DNA from: Terriglobia bacterium
GTDB taxonomy: Bacteria > Acidobacteriota > UBA6911
DNA: 64,000 nt
Direction of reading: 5' to 3'
Assembly: GCA_020072565.1 (NCBI GenBank)
Contig: JAIQGI010000004.1
Coordinates: 152,929 to 216,928 of the forward strand
The notes under the pieces are model-generated. The model had not been told where the DNA came from. It ran no database searches and worked only from the letters and a program-made list of their open reading frames with translations. Numbering within the stretch: the first letter of the stretch is position 1; the number at the start of each line of letters is the position of its first letter. The translations under genes and the position numbers were made by a program. Of the stretch, positions 9,191-18,442 are shown in pieces.

Positions 9191-10687
9191 ATGTTGAGTT
9201 TGAGGGAAGTGCAGCGCGCCGCCAGGGTGACGGCAGCGCGACTTTCGGGAGCCAGGTTGCAGCGCCTTGTGCAGGCTGACAATCATCAGCTCATCCTGGA
9301 GTTCTACCGTCAGGCGGCGACGCATCTTGTGCTCTTGTCGTGCCGGCCGCGGTTCGCGCGCATCAGCGGTCTCCGGGAGATACCCAAGGCTCCGCCGGTT
9401 CCGCCGGCTTTCGCCCAGTTCCTGCGCGCTCATTTCAGCGGCGCTACCTTTGAGCACACCACAACCTCTCCGCACGACAGGCGCGTTGGAATCCGCCTGG
9501 GCTCTCACACCGGCGGATTCGAGATCGTTCTTTCCATCCTTGGCGCCAGGAGCAACATCTATCTGCTTGATGCGGACGGTGTCCTTCTGTACGCAATGCG
9601 CCCGCTGGCTGAAACCCGGCGCGCGTTGGTTATCGGGCGGCCCTGGATCGATCCGGAAGGGGGTCCGAAATCCGAAGGCGCCGATCGGTGGGAGCACATT
9701 CCCGACGACAGCTATCTGGAGGCCATCGAAGAAACCTATGCCGGCTTGGAGAGGATCGAAGATGCGGAGGTGCTCGGACGCCGGCTGGAATACGTCCTCA
9801 ACAAGGAGGCGGAGTTTCTCGAGCGCAAGGCGGTGAACCTGCTCCAGGACCTAGGGGAGGCAGTTCAGGCAGAGGGCTACCGGCACAAGGGCGAACTGCT
9901 GAAACTGGCGCTGCACTCGATCCGGCCTGGTGCCGACTCCGTGACGGTCACCGATTTCGAGAGTGGAAGCCAGGTGGCGATTTCCCTTGACCCCAGATTG
10001 ACGCCGGCAGAGAACCTGGCTGTCTACTTCAAGCGCTATCAAAAGGAGATCCGTGGGGCCAAAGCGCTTCAGGAACAGCTGCAAGTCTTGAGGGGGGCAC
10101 AGGAGCAACTTGCCGATTTCCGGCGCCGGCTAAGCAGGATACCTGGGCTGCCGGCACCCGATCCTGCGGCACTTGAGGCTCTGGCTGCCGAGCCGCGCAT
10201 ACGCAAGCTGCTATCCCGCGCCTACCCCGACCGGAAGCGGAGCGCACCCCGGACGGCGACGATTGAGCCGGGCAGAAAAGAAATCCCTGGCCGACTGCGC
10301 CCGAAGCGATACCGGACAGAGCAGGGGCTGGAGATATGGGTCGGGCGCAGCGAAGAGGGGAACGATTATCTGACCACGCGGCTGGCACGCGGCAACGATC
10401 TCTTTTTTCATCTGGAGGGCTATCCCGGCAGTCACGTGATCCTGCGGACCGGAGGGAAAGGCGATCCGCCTGCCGAATCAATGCTCGATGCCTGCGAACT
10501 GGCGGTTCACTTCTCGAAGCTGAAGGACGCACGCCAGGCCGATGTTCACGTCGCCCCGGTCAAGAATGTCAGGAAGCCTAAAGGGGCGAAGCCGGGATTG
10601 GTGTATGTCACAGGCGGAAAGACGATCCACCTCAGGCGCGACGCGAAGCGCCTGGAGAACATCCTGGCGGCCCGGCTTGACGAATGA
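9191..10687 (+). CDS. rqcH: RqcH-like NFACT protein (ribosome quality control)
   Basis: A 498-residue Rqc2/RqcH homologue: an N-terminal NFACT-N domain, a helical/coiled-coil middle (about residues 265-320), and a C-terminal NFACT-R (DUF814) domain with GNDYLTTRLARGNDLFFH and VRKPKGAKPGLVYV. The D96-R97 pair corresponds to the DR motif essential for tailing in the Bacillus enzyme. RqcH binds obstructed 50S subunits carrying peptidyl-tRNA and adds C-terminal alanine tails that mark the nascent chain for proteolysis. It is somewhat shorter than the Bacillus protein (about 570). The ATG at 9191 with GGTGGG just upstream is preferred over the TTG at 9176. Older annotations call it fibronectin-binding protein. 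Confidence 0.88.
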   Translation: MLSLREVQRAARVTAARLSGARLQRLVQADNHQLILEFYRQAATHLVLLSCRPRFARISGLREIPKAPPVPPAFAQFLRAHFSGATFEHTTTSPHDRRVGIRLGSHTGGFEIVLSILGARSNIYLLDADGVLLYAMRPLAETRRALVIGRPWIDPEGGPKSEGADRWEHIPDDSYLEAIEETYAGLERIEDAEVLGRRLEYVLNKEAEFLERKAVNLLQDLGEAVQAEGYRHKGELLKLALHSIRPGADSVTVTDFESGSQVAISLDPRLTPAENLAVYFKRYQKEIRGAKALQEQLQVLRGAQEQLADFRRRLSRIPGLPAPDPAALEALAAEPRIRKLLSRAYPDRKRSAPRTATIEPGRKEIPGRLRPKRYRTEQGLEIWVGRSEEGNDYLTTRLARGNDLFFHLEGYPGSHVILRTGGKGDPPAESMLDACELAVHFSKLKDARQADVHVAPVKNVRKPKGAKPGLVYVTGGKTIHLRRDAKRLENILAARLDE

Positions 10688-10778
10688 TCCGGATAAAGAG
10701 GCGGGGACGTCTGCCGGGAAATCCCTGCCGCTGTGCAGTCCCAGCGTCCTGTCATCTCGGCTGTTCCTGCTTTCAGGT

Positions 10779-11009
10779 CTAACTCACGTCCCGCGACTGG
10801 GGTTCGCCGCTTACGGCGGCACGCGGCTTCTTGGGGGCGTAAAGCTGGCATTCCAAGCCGGAGGCCTCGTACACCTGCAGTGAAGGACTCTTTTTAGATT
10901 TTAAGATGTGCGCCCGGCAGCCGTGAGGAAATTGGACATCCCAGGTAACGAGATAGTAGCGGCAATCGTGACATGCGACCGGCATGACTCGTGCGCAGGC
11001 TCGATTCAT
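10779..11009 (-). CDS. Small conserved Cys-rich protein
   Basis: A 76-residue protein starting at the ATG at 11009 (a TTG at 11021 is 4 codons earlier; an ATG at 10985 is also possible). The pattern CHDCRYYLVTWD - FPHGCRA - KSK - PS - YEASG-ECQLY is one I recognise from small proteins scattered through many bacteria, sometimes annotated doubtfully as uracil-DNA glycosylase; it is too short to be that enzyme. The four cysteines suggest a metal-binding mini-domain. It lies 120 bases downstream of the ATP-grasp gene on the same strand. Function unknown. Confidence 0.6.
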   Translation of the reverse strand: MNRACARVMPVACHDCRYYLVTWDVQFPHGCRAHILKSKKSPSLQVYEASGLECQLYAPKKPRAAVSGEPQSRDVS

Positions 11010-11129
11010 ATCGATGCTCAAAGCCCCTCAAACACTTATCGGGCATTCGCTCCCCCATGATTAGCGTATGCGGCAGCACAGGACGGTCCTCACGGGCCGG
11101 GGTTGGATTTCGGTTCAGATGCGGGTCAA

Positions 11130-12227
11130 TCAGTTGCCCCCGCGGGAGGGCTTCACGCGGCGCTTCTTCCTGCGCGCGAGTGCGAAGCCGACGATCTTGC
11201 CCAGGGTCTGGGAAAATGACATGCCGGCCCGTTCTGCGGATTCCATGAAGGAGACGCTTTCGGTGAGATCCGGGTTGGGATTGACTTCGAGCACACAGGG
11301 GGTGTCGGATTCGGTCAAGCGCATGTCGATCCGCGCGTAATCGCGGCAGAAGGTCGCCTGATAGGCCTGGAGCGCCTGTTCCCTCACTGTCTGCTCGACC
11401 TTCTTGGAAAGCTGAGCGGGACAGATGGCATGCACTTTGTGGTAGGCCTGATCCAGAGGATTCCATTTCACATCGTAGGTGATAATGGCGGGATGGTCCT
11501 CCGGCAGGTCCGAAAAATCGAACTCAATGATCGGCAGCACCTGAGGCCGGTCATTGCCGAGGATTGCCACGTGCAGTTCTTTCCCCGGAATGAACTCTTC
11601 GATCAGCACGGGCGGATCGAACGACTCAAAAACAAGGTTGACACGGCTGACGAGCTGTCCGTAATCATATACCACCGATCCAGCCTCGACCCCCAGGCTG
11701 GCATCCTCTTGCGCCGGTTTGACGATCAACGGGTATAGGAGACCATGCGCGCGCGGAACCTTGGGTGTGCGCAGGAGCCGATAGCCTGGTGTTGCGATCC
11801 CCTGCTTCATGAGGACTTGCTTTGTAATCGACTTGCGTTGGCAGAGATCGAGTGCAAAGGGCGCCGAGCCGGTGTACGGGATCTGGTAGAGGTCGAAAAG
11901 CGCGGCGATGGCCGACTCGAGCTGGGGATCGCTGTGGAACATCTCGACGAGATTGAAAATCACGTCGGGCGAGGTGTGGGCAAAGAGCCGCTGGAGTCGG
12001 GTGAGATCGTCTTCGATGTTGAGCAGAGTTACATGATAACCTTCTGTTTTTAGGGCGTTGACTATGGCATGGTATTCTTCCTGGACCGTCGCTACCTGGA
12101 GCGGGTATACGGGCGTGAAATCGAGAGTGGAGGGATCGATATCGCGCAGCTGCTCGTAATGGTCAACGCCGGTGTTGTTGTAAATGACGGCTACTGACGC
12201 CTGTTTGCTTTTGGAACGTCGGGTCAT
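11130..12227 (-). CDS. ATP-grasp ligase, D-Ala--D-Ala ligase-like
   Basis: A 365-residue ATP-grasp protein starting at the ATG at 12227; the open frame extends upstream, but the residues before it lack family character. Features are an N-terminal VAVIYNN Rossmann-like strand, the FNLVEMF segment typical of Ddl-like folds, the central PLIVKPAQEDASLGV phosphate loop, and the Mg-binding EVNPNPDL near the C-terminus. Ddl enzymes ligate two D-alanines; here motifs are divergent and the basic tail (ARRKKRRVKPSRGG) is unusual, so another amino-acid or peptide ligation is possible. It is divergently transcribed from a C39-like peptidase gene, 156 bases away, which suggests a shared regulatory region. 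Confidence 0.8.
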   Translation of the reverse strand: MTRRSKSKQASVAVIYNNTGVDHYEQLRDIDPSTLDFTPVYPLQVATVQEEYHAIVNALKTEGYHVTLLNIEDDLTRLQRLFAHTSPDVIFNLVEMFHSDPQLESAIAALFDLYQIPYTGSAPFALDLCQRKSITKQVLMKQGIATPGYRLLRTPKVPRAHGLLYPLIVKPAQEDASLGVEAGSVVYDYGQLVSRVNLVFESFDPPVLIEEFIPGKELHVAILGNDRPQVLPIIEFDFSDLPEDHPAIITYDVKWNPLDQAYHKVHAICPAQLSKKVEQTVREQALQAYQATFCRDYARIDMRLTESDTPCVLEVNPNPDLTESVSFMESAERAGMSFSQTLGKIVGFALARRKKRRVKPSRGGN

Positions 12228-12383
12228 GAGAACATCAGCTCGGATTCCGGATGCGGGGCGTATCGCTGTATGCCCCGAAGGTTTTTTCGACGACAGGGTA
12301 GACGTACCTGCTATGCCTCGCGCATCGATTAAAGCAGAATTCTGCATTTTTGGGAAGGTTGGAAACCAATTAGGAGCCGATTC

Positions 12384-13259
12384 ATGGGATTTTCTCCGCA
12401 AACCAATCGCTGGCAGTGCGGGCCATTCGCACTGAAGCACGCTCTGATCATGCTGGGCATTCTTGCCGACGAAAGCGCCATCTCGAAGCTGTCGGGAGCG
12501 AACAGGCTCTCAGGCACGAACGAATTCCAACTGGCGCGGGCGGCGCGCAAGTTCGACTGCGATCTCCTGCTCGAGCGCAGCGAGGACTCAGGCGAGGCGC
12601 GGCGGGACCTGGTCGAGCACTTGCGCCTTGGCCTCCCCTGCCTGGTATGCATCAACGAGTGGAGTCATTGGGTGACGATTGTGAAGGAGGAGAAGGGCCG
12701 CTTTATCGTGCTCGACAGCCGTGACGTGGCGGTGCTGGTGATTCTCACCTGGAAGCAGCTTGAGAGCCGCTGGGTCTATCACCAGGAGGAGAAGGGCGAG
12801 GCAAAGACGCTGTATGACTTTCATCCCGTCATCCCTTTGTTCCGCACCCAGACGCGCGCTCGTGTGTCGCTGGCGCGCGCCCGGTTTTTGCGCCGACCCG
12901 AAAACAGGGATTTTGCCCGCCAGTGGGACAAGTACGTCGAAGACCTGCTGGCAATCTGCCGGGCCCGTACTCCCTTAAGCTCGAATATCCTTTCCCTCGG
13001 CGAGTTTCTCCGTCGCTATGGGGAGATGGTGCTGGACCAGGTGGCCTTCTGGCACGGATGGATCGAGCGCCGTCGGGCGGCGAAGGTGCTTGCGAACCTG
13101 CACTTTGTCGCAGACACCTATGGACTGGTCATTCACGAGGAAGATGAAAAGCGGGCGCTCGCGGGCATTACCTCACTCCTTACGCTCTGGGCTGGAGGGA
13201 GATACGGCGTGACCCCGGTCTATCCGGAGTCGCCGAGGAAGTCCCGCGCGAAAAACTGA
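12384..13259 (+). CDS. C39-like cysteine peptidase, cytosolic
   Basis: A 291-residue protein with a papain-like C39 fold in residues 5-115: the nucleophile in RWQCGPFAL (C12), the histidine in SHWVTIV (H95) and the acid in VLDSRD (D111). There is no signal peptide and no transporter domain, unlike bacteriocin-processing C39 ABC exporters. Residues 150-290 are a helical region of unknown type. The neighbouring divergent ATP-grasp ligase suggests a ligase/peptidase pair acting on a common peptide, but this is inference. An alternative is a peptidase-like regulator. It ends 62 bases from the convergent RND pump gene across a strong hairpin. Confidence 0.72.
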   Translation: MGFSPQTNRWQCGPFALKHALIMLGILADESAISKLSGANRLSGTNEFQLARAARKFDCDLLLERSEDSGEARRDLVEHLRLGLPCLVCINEWSHWVTIVKEEKGRFIVLDSRDVAVLVILTWKQLESRWVYHQEEKGEAKTLYDFHPVIPLFRTQTRARVSLARARFLRRPENRDFARQWDKYVEDLLAICRARTPLSSNILSLGEFLRRYGEMVLDQVAFWHGWIERRRAAKVLANLHFVADTYGLVIHEEDEKRALAGITSLLTLWAGGRYGVTPVYPESPRKSRAKN

Positions 13260-13269
13260 AAAGGCGGCA

Positions 13270-13310
13270 ACTGCGAAACCCAAGAAAACCGCCCTCGCGG
13301 GTTTCGCAGT
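13270..13310. terminator. Bidirectional hairpin between convergent genes
   Basis: A perfect 12-base inverted repeat (ACTGCGAAACCC / GGGTTTCGCAGT) with a 17-base loop sits in the 61-base gap between the C39-like peptidase gene and the RND pump gene. Its position fits a two-way transcription terminator, although there is no long T tract. Confidence 0.65.
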
Positions 13311-13320
13311 ATGGAACCCG

Positions 13321-16300
13321 TCAGCCGAGCGGCTCCGGCGGCGGCGCCGCAGCCGGAGCCTTGCCTGGCCGCCGCAGCCAGGCGAACAGGTGGGCCGGAC
13401 GCCACTCCCGCAGATCGTCGAAGTAGGAATAGACCACCGGGGTGATCAGCAAGGTCAGCAGCAGGCAGAGAATCTGTCCCCCGATGATCGTAACCGCCAT
13501 GGAAGCCCGCGATCCGGCTCCGGCGCCTTTTCCAAACGCAATCGGGAGCATGCCCGCGATGATCGCGACGGTCGTCATCAGAATCGGCCGCAGCCGGACA
13601 TGATTGGCGGCAATAATGGCATCATGACGTTCCATTCCCTGGGAGCGCAGCGTGTTGGTGTAGTCCACCTGAAGAATCGAGTTCTTCTTCACGATGCCGA
13701 ACAACATCATCAGCCCGATGGCGCTGTAGACGTTGATCGTCATGCCGAACGCCATGAGTGCGAGCAGCCCTGCCGGCAGGCTGAGGGGCAAAGCCGTCAT
13801 GATGCTCACCGGGTAGACGAAGCTGTTGAATTGGGAGGCGAGCACCATGTAGATAAAGGCTATGGCCAGTAGTATCGCTATTATGAAGTCATTGGAGGCC
13901 TCGGCGAGGGTCTTGGCGCTGCCGCCGAAAACCGCCATGTAGCCGGGCTTGAGATTGAGTTCCTCTACTTTTGTTTTGGTGGCATCGATGACCTGCATGA
14001 GCGGAACTCTGTCCAGATTGGCGTTCACTGAGATCTGGCGCTGGCGATTATAGCGATCGATGGAGGCGGGCCCGTTCTCCAGCGCCAGTTGTGCCACATC
14101 GCTCACCTTGACCGTGCCCAGATTGGACGGAATCAGCAACTCACCCATGAGTTTCGGGTTGTTGCGGAACTGCTCGTCGAGCCGCAGCTTCACCGAAAAC
14201 TGGTCATCGCCCTCTTTGTATTTGGAGACTTCATTGCCCCCGACCAGCAGTCCGAGGCTGGAAGCGAGAGAGTCTATCCTCACGCCGAGGTCCGCGGCGC
14301 GCGCACGATCCACATTCACGCGCAACTCCTGCTGCGTCGGCTCGAAGTTGGTGTCGACGTCGACCACTCCCGGAATGGTTCTGACCTTGGCCATCAATTC
14401 CGTGACGTAGGCCTGGAGTTGCTCGATGTCGGGCCCCTGGATCAGCACATTGAGACGGTTCGCGCCCCCCCCGCCGCCGCCGCGGCCGCCGGCGCTTGAC
14501 GCACCTGAAAGGTCAGTGCCGCCCGAAACACTGATGCGAGCTTGCCGGTATTTGCGGAGCACTATGCGCGCCCGGCGCATCATATCCTGCTGTGAGACCT
14601 TGCGGCTCTCGAGCGGCGTCAGGGCAACGTAAAAGTTCGCGCTGGCGGCGTTCACGTTGGTCAGGATCATCTGGACCTCGGGTCCCAGCCTTCTGAGGTC
14701 GGCTTCAATGGGGGTCACATACTGCTTGGTCCGCTCGAAACTGGTCCCTCTGGGCAACCTCACGTTTACGCTGAACTCGCTCTGATCATCGTCGGGCACG
14801 AGTTCCTTGCCGACCCTGGGAAACAGATAAGCGGCCGAAGCCGTGACGACAAGGGCGATGGCAACCATGACGATGCGATGGCGCAGGGACCATCCGAGCA
14901 TGTGCCCATAAACGCGGTCCACAAACGCATAAAGGCCGCGCGATTTCGATTTCTTCCCGTGTCCGCCGGCATCCGCCGGCCGCAGCCAGGTCGCACAAAG
15001 CGCGGGCGTCAGAGTGAAAGAGATGAACATCGATATGAGGATTGCGCTGGCGGAGACGATGCCGAAACTGAAGAAATAGCGTCCGACCTGCCCGGTCATA
15101 TACGCGACCGGCATAAAGATCACGACGAGCGACATAGTCGTCGCCATGACCGCGAGGCCGATTTCCGCGGTTGCCTTGGATGCTGCTTCCCGTGGCGGTG
15201 ATCCGCGCTCCTCGACATAACGGAAGATGTTCTCCAACACTACGATGGCATCGTCGATCACGATTCCTGTGGCGAGCGACAGCGCCAGCATGGTCATGTT
15301 GTTCAAGGTGAAGCCGAGTGCCTTCATGACCGTGAAGGAGCCGATGATCGACGCGGGGATGGCGACAGCGGCAATCAGCGTGCTGCGGATGTTGCGGATG
15401 AAGACAAACACCACCACACTGGCCAGCAGGCCCCCCAAAATGAGGTGGAGCTGGATGTCCTCGAACGAGCGCCGGATAAAGCGCGACTGGTCGCGAATGG
15501 GGATCGCCCGTATGTCCGGCGGGAGGGAGGGTTTGAGCTTCTCCATCCGGTCCAGGACACGATCGACCACCTCAACAGTGTTGGTGCCCGACTGCTTCCG
15601 GATCATGAGCGAAACACACGGATTCCCTTCAAGGGTCGCCAGACTGCGGATCTCCTGGACCGTGTCGACCACGCGCCCGATATCGGAGAAAGTGATCACG
15701 GACCCGTTCTTATACGCCATGATAATACGGTTGAAATCCGCCACGTTCTTGATGCGCCCCATCGTGCGCAGCGCGATCTCCGAGGGCCCGGCGATGAAGG
15801 TTCCCCCAGGTATCTCGACGTTCTGTCTCTCCACCGCTGACCGCACCTGGTCCACGGTCAGGCCGTAGGCGTTCAGGCGGTCGGCATTGAGCAGCAGCTG
15901 GATTTCCCGGTGCCGCTCGCCCATGAAAAGAACCTCGCCGACATCCTGCACCGTTTCGAGCACCTGCTTGATCTTCTTGTCAACGATCTCGGTGATTTCC
16001 TTTTGGGAGCGCTGGCCCGAAATGACGAGCGTGAGGATCGGCGATGAATCCGGGTCCATTTTCTGGATTACCGGCGGCAGGGTGTCGCGGGGAAACTGGT
16101 TGACAATCGTCGCCACCTTGTCGCGCACATCCTGGGTTGCGGCCTCGATATCCCTTTCCAGGACGAACGTGATGGTCACGCGCGAGGATCCCTGATCGGA
16201 GGTGGCACGCAATTCATCGATGCCGCTGATCGTGTTTACGACCTCTTCGATGGGCTTGGTGAGCTGGCTCTCGATCTCCTCGGCGCTTGCCCCCGGGAGA

Positions 16301-16449
16301 CGGGTCATGACCGTGACCGTGGGATAGTCGGTCTTGGGCATCAAATCCAGACCAAGATTCCGGTAGGAGAACAGGCCCAGCACCACGAGGGCGGTCGTCA
16401 TCATGAAAGCGAAGACGGGTCGTCTGATGCTCACATCTGCCAACTTCAT
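13321..16449 (-). CDS. RND efflux transporter, inner-membrane pump (HAE1/AcrB type)
   Basis: A 1042-residue resistance-nodulation-division permease. The N-terminus MKLADVSIRRPVFAFMM, the GIVIDDAIVVLEN segment with the proton-relay aspartate pair in TM4, two large periplasmic loops and two blocks of six membrane segments are all recognisable. A glycine-rich insert (GGRGGGGGGANR) interrupts the second periplasmic loop. The cytoplasmic tail is rich in Pro and Ala. With the adaptor encoded just upstream (ATG/stop overlap of 4 bases) it forms a proton-driven exporter of drugs or metabolites; the outer-membrane TolC partner is not in the window. The substrate is unknown. Confidence 0.93.
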   Translation of the reverse strand: MKLADVSIRRPVFAFMMTTALVVLGLFSYRNLGLDLMPKTDYPTVTVMTRLPGASAEEIESQLTKPIEEVVNTISGIDELRATSDQGSSRVTITFVLERDIEAATQDVRDKVATIVNQFPRDTLPPVIQKMDPDSSPILTLVISGQRSQKEITEIVDKKIKQVLETVQDVGEVLFMGERHREIQLLLNADRLNAYGLTVDQVRSAVERQNVEIPGGTFIAGPSEIALRTMGRIKNVADFNRIIMAYKNGSVITFSDIGRVVDTVQEIRSLATLEGNPCVSLMIRKQSGTNTVEVVDRVLDRMEKLKPSLPPDIRAIPIRDQSRFIRRSFEDIQLHLILGGLLASVVVFVFIRNIRSTLIAAVAIPASIIGSFTVMKALGFTLNNMTMLALSLATGIVIDDAIVVLENIFRYVEERGSPPREAASKATAEIGLAVMATTMSLVVIFMPVAYMTGQVGRYFFSFGIVSASAILISMFISFTLTPALCATWLRPADAGGHGKKSKSRGLYAFVDRVYGHMLGWSLRHRIVMVAIALVVTASAAYLFPRVGKELVPDDDQSEFSVNVRLPRGTSFERTKQYVTPIEADLRRLGPEVQMILTNVNAASANFYVALTPLESRKVSQQDMMRRARIVLRKYRQARISVSGGTDLSGASSAGGRGGGGGGANRLNVLIQGPDIEQLQAYVTELMAKVRTIPGVVDVDTNFEPTQQELRVNVDRARAADLGVRIDSLASSLGLLVGGNEVSKYKEGDDQFSVKLRLDEQFRNNPKLMGELLIPSNLGTVKVSDVAQLALENGPASIDRYNRQRQISVNANLDRVPLMQVIDATKTKVEELNLKPGYMAVFGGSAKTLAEASNDFIIAILLAIAFIYMVLASQFNSFVYPVSIMTALPLSLPAGLLALMAFGMTINVYSAIGLMMLFGIVKKNSILQVDYTNTLRSQGMERHDAIIAANHVRLRPILMTTVAIIAGMLPIAFGKGAGAGSRASMAVTIIGGQILCLLLTLLITPVVYSYFDDLREWRPAHLFAWLRRPGKAPAAAPPPEPLG

Positions 16450-17756
16450 TTCTGCCGCCCTCCCCGACCCGGGCGTCCCGGTCCTCCCCGGCCCTCACCT
16501 TCAACGGAAGGGCCGGCTCCGCCCTTACCAACCGCAACTCGAACTCCCGTGGCCATTTCGCTCAGGCTGGTAGTTGCCAGAGTCTCATCCCCTTTGAGGC
16601 CGGAAATGATCTCGATACTGTCGCCTACGTGAGCCCCCAGAACCACAGACTGCTTTCTGACCACGTTCTTTTCAACCACGTATACCGAGGATTCTCCGGC
16701 CAAAGTAGACACCGCCGCTTCGGATACCGCGAGCACATTTTCGTCTTTCTGTGTGTGGATGACGCCCTTGGTGAAGAAACCGGGTTTCAACCGGCGATCA
16801 TTGTTATCGACGAGGATCTCAACCGCGAAGGTGCGGGTTGTCTGGTCTACCGAGGGGCTGACGAAGGCCACCCTGCCCGGGAAGACCACATCCGGCAACG
16901 ACTCCACCTTAAACTGCGCATTGAGGCCGGGTCGCATGAGCGCGGCATACCTCTCCTGGACCGCCGTTTTCAGCTTGAGCGGATTCATTTGCACTATGGT
17001 AACCACCGGCACATTCTGCGGAATGAACTCGCCGGGTTGCACCAGCCGCTCGCTGATCAGCCCGCCGATCGGAGCTCGAATCACCGCGTCGCTCAACTTC
17101 TTCTGCGCCAGCTCATATGCGGCGCGTCGCTGCTGCAGGGTGGCTTTCAGGCTCGCCACGGTCTCCACGGCCGCTTGATACGCGGCCTCGGTGACCTTGA
17201 CTCTCGTCATAGCAGTGTCGTAGTCAGCCTTAGCGATCAGCCCTTTCTTGATCAGCTGGCCGGCACGCGCTGCCTGGGCGTGGGCGTCGTCGCGATTAGC
17301 GATGGCGGTGCGAATTGTTGATATCTCTTCGTCCGGCGGCGGATCATTCAAGCGCAGGCCGTCCATGCCCAACTGCGCTTCGGTCTGGCGCAACAGGCCC
17401 TCGGCCTGACGAAGCGCCAGATCGAGCTCCCGTGGATCCAGTTTGACAAGTACCTGTCCAGGCTGCACTTCCTGCCCCATCTCCACCAGTATTTCCTGCA
17501 CTCTCCCGGCGACTTCGCTGCTTACCTTGGCCTGATCAGGCGAAATCAGGGTGCCGGCAAGTTCCACCTGGCGCTGCACGGAGATGCGCTGGATGGAAGT
17601 GACTTCTACCCGAATGGGGGGTGGACCCTTAGGCGCCTGGGGCGTCTGCGACTCGCTCCGGTTGCAGCCGGTGGCCGCGACCGCGAGCGGCACCAGGACC
17701 GTCGTCACATACCAGATCAGGCGCTGGCCCGCCAATGTCCTTGGTCGTTCGGTCAT
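16446..17756 (-). CDS. RND efflux periplasmic adaptor (membrane fusion protein)
   Basis: A 436-residue AcrA/MexA-like adaptor. The N-terminal hydrophobic segment ends in AVAATGC, a possible lipobox, so it is likely a lipoprotein of the inner membrane. The lipoyl half-motif (QEILVEMGQEVQPGQVLVKLD), an alpha-helical hairpin (about residues 105-215) and the second lipoyl half (IRAPIGGLISERLVQPGE) are in the expected order. The C-terminus is low-complexity (GRGGPGRPGRGG). The stop overlaps the pump gene's start by 4 bases, indicating translational coupling. No regulator gene is adjacent. Confidence 0.9.
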   Translation of the reverse strand: MTERPRTLAGQRLIWYVTTVLVPLAVAATGCNRSESQTPQAPKGPPPIRVEVTSIQRISVQRQVELAGTLISPDQAKVSSEVAGRVQEILVEMGQEVQPGQVLVKLDPRELDLALRQAEGLLRQTEAQLGMDGLRLNDPPPDEEISTIRTAIANRDDAHAQAARAGQLIKKGLIAKADYDTAMTRVKVTEAAYQAAVETVASLKATLQQRRAAYELAQKKLSDAVIRAPIGGLISERLVQPGEFIPQNVPVVTIVQMNPLKLKTAVQERYAALMRPGLNAQFKVESLPDVVFPGRVAFVSPSVDQTTRTFAVEILVDNNDRRLKPGFFTKGVIHTQKDENVLAVSEAAVSTLAGESSVYVVEKNVVRKQSVVLGAHVGDSIEIISGLKGDETLATTSLSEMATGVRVAVGKGGAGPSVEGEGRGGPGRPGRGGRQK

Positions 17757-18276
17757 GTCTAAAATCCATTGAAAGCCGTCTACGCGTGTGGCGGCAAGCC
17801 GGGGCAGAAGACGACATTAAATAGTACGCATAAAAGCGCGGTTTGTTATGCAGGACAGATGAATGAATATCTCTTTCCCACCTCTGGGCCGGAAATGCGG
17901 CTCAACACAGCCTGGCAAACCCGGTTCCGCGACAGGAGTGGGGCTCCTTGCGCATAACCTCTCAACTTAGCAAGGCACCTATTTACTAAAAGTTGCCCTG
18001 CATGATCAAGTTTTCTCTTACCCGGCTGCCACGCTACTCTTATCCCGCCTTTCTTTCAATAAAATAGGTGGGATTTCTGCGGGCAGACGCCGACGTCCCG
18101 GCAGGGCCGGCCCCTCAGGAGTATCATGCTTTTTCTATCCCGGATAAGCCCTTGGCAACCGAAGAACATGCCTCCTAAGCGCCCGCTTTCGCGTGTGCTC
18201 GGAATCGTTGAGCCCCACCGGTGCAGCCCCAAGGTCGGGAGGTCGGAAGTCGGAGATCGAATTTCGGAGTTATGTC
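17757..18276. other. Intergenic region upstream of ffs, no gene seen
   Basis: About 520 bases between the divergent RND adaptor gene and the SRP RNA promoter. Only short frames occur. It should contain the promoter of the RND operon; no operator palindrome or tRNA was recognised. Confidence 0.4.
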
Positions 18277-18305
18277 TTGTCTCGCCTCCGGCGATGCCGT
18301 AAGAT
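18277..18305 (+). promoter_or_regulatory. Sigma-70-type promoter upstream of SRP RNA
   Basis: TTGTCT (18277-18282), a 17-base spacer, then TAAGAT (18300-18305). The predicted start near 18312 lies about 17 bases before the mature SRP RNA 5' end, which leaves a short leader to be trimmed. Confidence 0.45.
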
Positions 18306-18328
18306 GATGTCGCGATAGGAATACTAGC

Positions 18329-18434
18329 GGGCCTCGGGCCCTGTGCAATATAACCCTCGAACCATGTCAGGTCCGGAAGGAAGCAGCATTAAGAGGCCAG
18401 TTATATGTGCCGCAGGTTCCCCGGGGCCCGGCCC
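18329..18434 (+). ncRNA. ffs: Signal recognition particle RNA (small bacterial type, 4.5S)
   Basis: The conserved domain IV core is unmistakable: GTCAGGTCCGGAAGGAAGCA at 18365-18384, containing the GGTC asymmetric loop and the GGAA tetraloop that bind Ffh. The ends GGGCCTCGGGCCC and GGGCCCGGCCC pair to close the long hairpin, followed by TTTT at 18435-18438. The RNA of about 106 nt lacks the Alu domain. It works with Ffh and FtsY to target nascent membrane proteins to Sec. It directly precedes dnaX, as scr does in Bacillus (scr-dnaX-yaaK-recR). Confidence 0.95.
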
Positions 18435-18442
18435 TTTTCTCT

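Noticed and set aside
12228..12440. 71-residue N-terminal extension of the ATP-grasp protein
   Set aside because: The residues lack family similarity and overlap the start region of the divergent peptidase gene; ATG 12227 fits better.
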